A DNA stretch of 64,000 nt from Ga0077555 sp963741565 (lineage in GTDB: Bacteria > Pseudomonadota > Alphaproteobacteria > Rhizobiales > Hyphomicrobiaceae), in NCBI GenBank assembly GCA_963741565.1, contig CAVUIK010000003.1, positions 186,001-250,000 of the forward strand. Direction: 5' to 3'. Of this stretch, positions 59,804 through 64,000 are shown piece after piece. The position numbers were made by a program, and so were the translations under genes. Below the pieces are notes generated by a model. That model did not search any database, was not told where the DNA came from, and was given only the letters and a program-made list of their open reading frames with translations. Position 1 is the first letter of the stretch; the number at the start of each line of letters is the position of its first letter.

Positions 59804-59863
59804 TTCGGTTAGCCCCTGGTGCCGTCGCTGACGTTGCCCAATGACATATTTCAGCGCAGCGAT

Positions 59864-59899
59864 CCAGTGTACTGGCCAGTGTATTGGCCAGTCTACTGG
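59864..59899. promoter_or_regulatory. Three tandem 12-bp dyads (CCAGT-NN-ACTGG type) in a divergent promoter region
   Basis: CCAGTGTACTGG, CCAGTGTATTGG and CCAGTCTACTGG follow one another without a gap. Each is a CCAGT/ACTGG inverted repeat around a two-base centre (the second copy has one mismatch). They lie about 60 bases from both divergent genes, the alpha/beta hydrolase (59803) and the GNAT (59964). A cluster of operators for a dimeric repressor or activator is likely; the regulator is not in the window. Confidence 0.6.
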
Positions 59900-59963
59900 A
59901 CAGCCGAGAAACAGTTGGTTCGTGGCGGTGATACGGAGCGCACGAACAGGAGCACAAGTTCGT

Positions 59964-60425
59964 ATGAGTACCGAAACCGAAATCCGCGAGGCCAGGCCTG
60001 ACGACTTCGAGCAGTGGTTGCCGCTCTGGGAAGGCTACAATGAGTTCTACCAGCGGCGCGGCCCGACGGCCGTTCCCATGGACGTGACCCGTCTGACCTG
60101 GAGCCGGTTTTTCGACCACTATGAGCCGATGCATTGCCTTGTCGCTGAACGCGAGAGCCGTCTTATTGGCATGGTGCACTACATATTCCACCGCAACACA
60201 ACGATGGTCGGCCCGACCTGTTACTTGCAAGACCTCTTCGCGTCTAAGGAGGCCCGCGGCCAGCGCGTCGGGCGTGCCTTGATCGAAGGCGTCTACGCTA
60301 AAGCCACGGCCGTTGGATCGACGCGGGTCTATTGGATGACCCATGAGACCAATGCGACGGCCCAACTGTTATATGATCGCATCGCCGACAAGTCCGGTTT
60401 CATTCAGTATCGAAAATCGATATGA
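59964..60425 (+). CDS. GNAT-family N-acetyltransferase
   Basis: A 153-residue protein starting MSTETEIREARPDDFEQWL, with motif A QDLFASKEARGQRVGRALI (acetyl-CoA loop) and WMTHETNATAQLLYDRIA. The substrate is unknown. An AGGAGC site is about ten bases upstream. It is followed 41 bases later by the monooxygenase gene on the same strand. Confidence 0.9.
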   Translation: MSTETEIREARPDDFEQWLPLWEGYNEFYQRRGPTAVPMDVTRLTWSRFFDHYEPMHCLVAERESRLIGMVHYIFHRNTTMVGPTCYLQDLFASKEARGQRVGRALIEGVYAKATAVGSTRVYWMTHETNATAQLLYDRIADKSGFIQYRKSI

Positions 60426-60466
60426 GCCTGAGCCGCGGTCAAATCGACCCTTTACGGAGCAGATAA

Positions 60467-61828
60467 ATGCGACAGATGGTGCTGGTCGGCTTTTTGCAGG
60501 CTCAGAATTGTTCGAACTTCGCAGCCTCCTGGCGCCATCCCAAGTCGCGGACCGACTTCATGTCGGCCGACTTCTACCGGCACATTGCGAAGGTTCTGGA
60601 GGCCGGCAAGTTCCAGCTTGCGTTTTTCGACGACCGCCTGGGGATGCCCGAGTTCCAGAGCGGCAGCTACGGCGAGGCGATCGCCAATGGCATCCGGTGC
60701 GTGAAGATGGACCCGATCGCCTGCCTGATGCCGATGGCGATGGCGACCGAACACCTCGGCCTTGGCGCGACTTATTCGACGACCTACTACGAGCCATTTC
60801 ACGTCGCGCGCATGTTCGCGACGCTCGACCTGATGACCAATGGGCGCTCGGCGTGGAACATCGTCACGTCGCTCAACGATACCGAGGCCCGCAACATGGG
60901 CCGCGATGAGGTCGCCGAGCACGACGAGCGCTACGACCGGGCCGACGAATTCATGGAGGTCGTGCTCGGCCACTGGGACACCTGGGAGGACGATGCGCTG
61001 ATCGTGGACAAGTCGACCGGCCGCTTCGCCCATCCCGAGAAGGTGCATCGCCTCGGGTACAAGGGAAAATTCTACAAGTCGCAAGGCCCTTTCACCGTGC
61101 CCCGTTCGGCGCAGGGTCATCCGGTGCTGATCCAGGCGGGTCAAAGTGGCCGCGGCAAGCGCTTTGCCGCCGAATGGGGCGAGATGATTTTCACGTACAA
61201 TGTTGGCCTCGAAGCGTCGAAAAAGGCTTTCAAGGATCTCAAGGCCCAATGTGCCGCGACGGGCCGCGATCCCGACAGCATGAAGATCGCGACGCTGATA
61301 CATCCAATCGTTGCCGCGACCCGGGCGGAAGCTGAAGACAAACGCGCGGTGACTGCGAGCCTACCGCTGGAAGTCGACAGCCTGATGTTGCTGTCGGAAG
61401 CCCTGAATTTCGACTTCGGATCGAAGCCGATGGACGAGCCCTTCACCGATGCCGAGCTGAACAGCATCTCTGGTCTGCATACGTTGCGCGATCGGGTGAC
61501 GGCACAAACCGGCGGGCGTAAGCCGACGGTGCGCGATTTCATCAAGATCACCGGTCGCGGCCAGTTGCAAAATCCGCTGGTCGGTACCGGTAAGGATATC
61601 GCCGATATGATGGAGGAATACTTCACCGCACCGGCCTGCGATGGCTTCGTGATCAGTGCGACGTGCGTGCCTGGAACTTACGAGGATTTCGTCGCCTTTG
61701 TCGTGCCGGAGCTGCAGCGCCGTGGCTTGTTCCACAAGGACTATGCCGGCAAGACATTGCGCGAGAATGTCGGACTAGCACGGCCGGACGTCAGTGCCTG
61801 GCGAAACGTCCGTCGCGGCGTCCGGTGA
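60467..61828 (+). CDS. NtaA/SnaA/DszA-type FMNH2-dependent monooxygenase
   Basis: A 453-residue TIM-barrel luciferase-like enzyme. It has FDDRLGMPEFQSGSYGEAIA, EPFHVARMFATLDLMTNGR, AWNIVTSLNDTEARNMG and VLIQAGQSGRGKRFAAEWGE, matching the two-component nitrilotriacetate/dibenzothiophene-sulfone family. It needs a separate flavin reductase, which is not adjacent. The target is probably a xenobiotic amine, sulfone or sulfonate; the sequence does not say which. Confidence 0.93.
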   Translation: MRQMVLVGFLQAQNCSNFAASWRHPKSRTDFMSADFYRHIAKVLEAGKFQLAFFDDRLGMPEFQSGSYGEAIANGIRCVKMDPIACLMPMAMATEHLGLGATYSTTYYEPFHVARMFATLDLMTNGRSAWNIVTSLNDTEARNMGRDEVAEHDERYDRADEFMEVVLGHWDTWEDDALIVDKSTGRFAHPEKVHRLGYKGKFYKSQGPFTVPRSAQGHPVLIQAGQSGRGKRFAAEWGEMIFTYNVGLEASKKAFKDLKAQCAATGRDPDSMKIATLIHPIVAATRAEAEDKRAVTASLPLEVDSLMLLSEALNFDFGSKPMDEPFTDAELNSISGLHTLRDRVTAQTGGRKPTVRDFIKITGRGQLQNPLVGTGKDIADMMEEYFTAPACDGFVISATCVPGTYEDFVAFVVPELQRRGLFHKDYAGKTLRENVGLARPDVSAWRNVRRGVR

Positions 61829-61862
61829 TCATGTACCCGCATTGCGTCGGGGCGAGGCTTGG

Positions 61863-62306
61863 ATGAGCGCTGCCATCACCTACAGTGAGACGCGAGATCT
61901 GCCGCGCGCGGGCATCCTGGATCTCTATCGTGCGAACGCATGGTCGTCGGCGGATCGGCCGGATGCGCTTTGCATGGCGCTCGCCGGTTCGCACGCGCTG
62001 GTCACTGCGTGGGATGGGGCACAGCTTGTCGGCCTCGGCAATGCGCTCTCCGACGGCCATCTCGTCGTCTACTATCCGCATCTGCTGGTGCTGCCCACGT
62101 ATCAGGGACGCGGCATCGGGCACCACATCATGCATCGGCTGACGTCAAAATATGGCGGTTTCCATCAGCACATGCTGGTCGCCGATGCCGGTACAGGTGC
62201 GTTTTATCGCAAATGCGGCTTTGAGCGGGCTGGCGCGACGCAGGCCATGTGGATTTATGCAGGCGGCGATGTCACGTCGTCCAAACCTGGGCCGCAGGGT
62301 GCATGA
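61863..62306 (+). CDS. GNAT-family N-acetyltransferase
   Basis: A 147-residue protein with VVYYPHLLVLPTYQGRGIGH (motif A), FYRKCGFERAGATQAMW and N-terminal YSETRDLPRAGI. Its start lies 34 bases after the monooxygenase stop, so it is in the same operon. The substrate is unknown. It converges on moeA. Confidence 0.9.
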   Translation: MSAAITYSETRDLPRAGILDLYRANAWSSADRPDALCMALAGSHALVTAWDGAQLVGLGNALSDGHLVVYYPHLLVLPTYQGRGIGHHIMHRLTSKYGGFHQHMLVADAGTGAFYRKCGFERAGATQAMWIYAGGDVTSSKPGPQGA

Positions 62307-62345
62307 ATCCGGCAGCGCGCGACGTAGCGCCCGAGATTGAACAAC

Positions 62346-63623
62346 CTATCGCCCGGGGATGCCGAATTCCGAGAACAGGATCACGTCGAGGAGATCGCCA
62401 GGCTGCACATCGCCGTGATCCTCGGGGATGTCGATCAGGCCATCAGCGGCTCTGAGGCCGGAAATCAATCCGGAACCATCGCGCTTGAACTTGTCGATCG
62501 CGAGGCCGGTGCCTGTCTCGACCAGCATACCGCGCCAGAACTCGCGCCGGCCGGGCTTGCGGCCCGAGAACGCGAAGGCTGCCGGCAGCTTGAGACGGCG
62601 GGGTTCCGGCCAGGGCGCACCACCGAGCCGGCGCAGTAGCGGCCACACGTACATCAGGAAGCAGACGAACACCGCCACCGGGTTGCCCGGCAGACCAATG
62701 ACGATGCAATCTCCAATCTGGCCGAATGACATGGGACGGCCAGGCTTGATCGCGAGCTGCCAGAGGTGGCGTTTGCCGAGCGCATCGAGAGCGGTGACCA
62801 TATGGTCTTCCTCGCCCCGGCTGGCACCGCCCGAGGTCAAGATCACGTGATATCGTGAAGCCGCATCTCGAAGCGCCGTCTCTATGGCCTCGCGCCGGTC
62901 CGGCAGCACACCGAGATCGTGGGGGATCGCGCCCGCCGATTGGATCAAACCCATCAGCATCGGCGCGTTGGCATCGTAGACCTGTCCCGCCCGCAAGGGC
63001 GCGCCCGGTCGAATGACCTCGTCGCCGGATGAGACGATGGCGACCGAGATGGGCTCGAAGCAGGGCACATCCGCATATCCAACCGATGCCAGTGCGGCGA
63101 GGTCTTGTGGGCGGATGACGTGGCCGCTCGCAAACATGGGCTCGCCGGCCTTCACATCCTCGCCGGCCTTGCGGACGTTGGCTCCCGCCTTGAGGCCTTT
63201 GGGGATGTCGACGCGCTGTGCGCCATCCCTGCCACTGAGAGACACATCCTCCTGCATGACGACCGTGTCAGTACCGTCGGGCATGACAGCACCGGTAAAG
63301 ATGCGAACCGCCGTTCCCGGGGCTGCTGGGGTGGAGAGCGGATGGCCGGCTGCGGCGCGTCCTTCGACGGTAAGCGCTGCGCCCGCATCCCGGACAGGAC
63401 CAGCGGCGAAGGCGTAGCCGTCGACGGCGGCGTTGGTGTGCGCTGGGACGGGGTGCCGTGCGGTGACGTCGGCGGCGAGAATCCGCCCGTTGGCGAGCGC
63501 CAATGGGACGGCAGCATAGCCAGCGATCGCCGTGACGCGTGTCTGCAGCAGGGCCAGCGCCTCGCTGTGACGAAGCCGGTCCTTGTCGTGCAGGAAACAA
63601 TCGTCGAGCAGCTTGCTGTTCAT
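62346..63623 (-). CDS. moeA: Molybdopterin molybdotransferase MoeA
   Basis: Inserts molybdate into adenylated molybdopterin. The 425 residues have VPAHTNAAVDGYAF (domain I/III), RIFTGAVMPDGTDTVVMQED, the core loop LTSGGASRGEEDH and IGLPGNPVAVFVCF. The length is normal. The start MNSKLLDDCFLHD is preferred. The MoeB-like gene is about 13 kb upstream in the window and other moa genes are not seen. Confidence 0.95.
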   Translation of the reverse strand: MNSKLLDDCFLHDKDRLRHSEALALLQTRVTAIAGYAAVPLALANGRILAADVTARHPVPAHTNAAVDGYAFAAGPVRDAGAALTVEGRAAAGHPLSTPAAPGTAVRIFTGAVMPDGTDTVVMQEDVSLSGRDGAQRVDIPKGLKAGANVRKAGEDVKAGEPMFASGHVIRPQDLAALASVGYADVPCFEPISVAIVSSGDEVIRPGAPLRAGQVYDANAPMLMGLIQSAGAIPHDLGVLPDRREAIETALRDAASRYHVILTSGGASRGEEDHMVTALDALGKRHLWQLAIKPGRPMSFGQIGDCIVIGLPGNPVAVFVCFLMYVWPLLRRLGGAPWPEPRRLKLPAAFAFSGRKPGRREFWRGMLVETGTGLAIDKFKRDGSGLISGLRAADGLIDIPEDHGDVQPGDLLDVILFSEFGIPGR

Positions 63624-63885
63624 GCGACGGTTTGGATCAGGGTGCGACCACAAAGAATTGCGCGCAATCGGCTGTTTGAGGCATGCGCGGGGCTCAGCCA
63701 AGCATGGTCGCTTCAGGCTCATCGCGCAATGGGTTCAACAAAAACCCCTCGCGAAGCGCGGGCTGTGCACGATTTCAAGGTTGAAGGAAAACTTCGTCTG
63801 AGCCCATCGCCGGCAACGCGGCTGAGCTAACAATGCTAGGCCGCTCTGCGAAAACGCATGGAACGACGAATTGGACCAGGACGCC

Positions 63886-63984
63886 TTAGTGCTGGATCAA
63901 TAGGAACACGCCGATGCCCAAGGCCGGCCCTAACACAGAACTCAACAGCACCGCTATCATCGGTCTGACAAGCATAACACACAT
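63886..63984 (-). CDS. Possible small membrane peptide or 3' end of a gene entering from the window edge
   Basis: A short frame reads MCVMLVRPMIAVLLSSVLGP and more, hydrophobic to the stop at 63886. It remains open upstream to base 64000, so it may be the tail of a longer minus-strand gene or a 32-residue one-helix peptide. There is no good ribosome site at the ATG. The 262 bases between it and moeA contain no other gene that I can support. Confidence 0.3.
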   Translation of the reverse strand: MCVMLVRPMIAVLLSSVLGPALGIGVFLLIQH

Positions 63985-64000
63985 CCCGCTACTACTCGAC

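Overview
The window looks like a chromosomal segment of a high-GC alphaproteobacterium, probably Hyphomicrobiales. The evidence is the gene orders hemC-hemD-mic60-hemY, coaBC-dut and rplY-pth-ychF, an ATP-dependent PEP carboxykinase, a Mic60 (mitofilin) homologue and an OpgC glucan succinyltransferase. I see no tRNA or rRNA gene, insertion sequence, prophage, integrase or CRISPR array, so this is mostly a core-genome region with scattered catabolic and orphan genes.

Layout. 1-5464: the 3' end of a probable CapA-like gene, a frameshifted DHA2 drug-efflux gene, clpB and an ATC-hydrolase-family gene. 5497-12576: the heme operon hemC-hemD-mic60-hemY on the minus strand, divergent from tsaD, then a small rhodanese. 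12676-18488: an orphan gene of different composition, a luciferase-like monooxygenase, an inositol-phosphatase-family gene, and a MotA-like/OmpA-like envelope pair. 18682-23985: a small anchored protein, a threonine-synthase-like gene, and a divergent redox module made of a 4Fe-4S/flavin oxidoreductase and a membrane cytochrome with three CxxCH motifs. 24004-31147: translation genes (ychF, pth, rplY), cysK, a lone TadG-like protein, dut and coaBC. 31345-40498: two small DMT transporters, a second DHA2 transporter, a membrane metallophosphatase, a DapA-family aldolase, pckA, pyrE and a PilZ-receiver fusion. 40730-48648: a thioredoxin-like protein with a His-rich tail, an MBL hydrolase, NIPSNAP, methylmalonyl-CoA mutase, a PRISE-like reductase and a polysaccharide flippase. 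48756-53677: a MoeB/ThiF-like E1, a HAD hydrolase, an esterase, and opgC coupled to an SGNH hydrolase. 53765-59803: a minus-strand catabolic run with enoyl-CoA hydratase, DadA-like oxidase, PcaG, PcaH, GST, a degenerate HtrA and an alpha/beta hydrolase. 59964-63623: two GNATs around an NtaA-type monooxygenase, then moeA.

Nine genes carry one apparent single-base frame change each: the DHA2 transporter, tsaD, the threonine-synthase-like gene, the membrane cytochrome, the thioredoxin-like gene, the HAD hydrolase, the SGNH hydrolase, dadA-like and pcaG. Eight look like +1 insertions and one (tsaD) like a deletion; several sit in homopolymers. An essential gene is among them, so indel error in the assembly is the simplest explanation. 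These genes are annotated over their full reconstructed span.

The most unusual biology I can support is the redox module at 20636-23985. Its flavoprotein appears circularly permuted and has a His in place of one cluster Cys, and its partner's predicted topology puts the c-type hemes in the periplasm. Also notable are three tandem 12-bp dyads between the divergent catabolic operons (59864-59899), an HtrA homologue without a catalytic triad, and the opgC-SGNH overlap.
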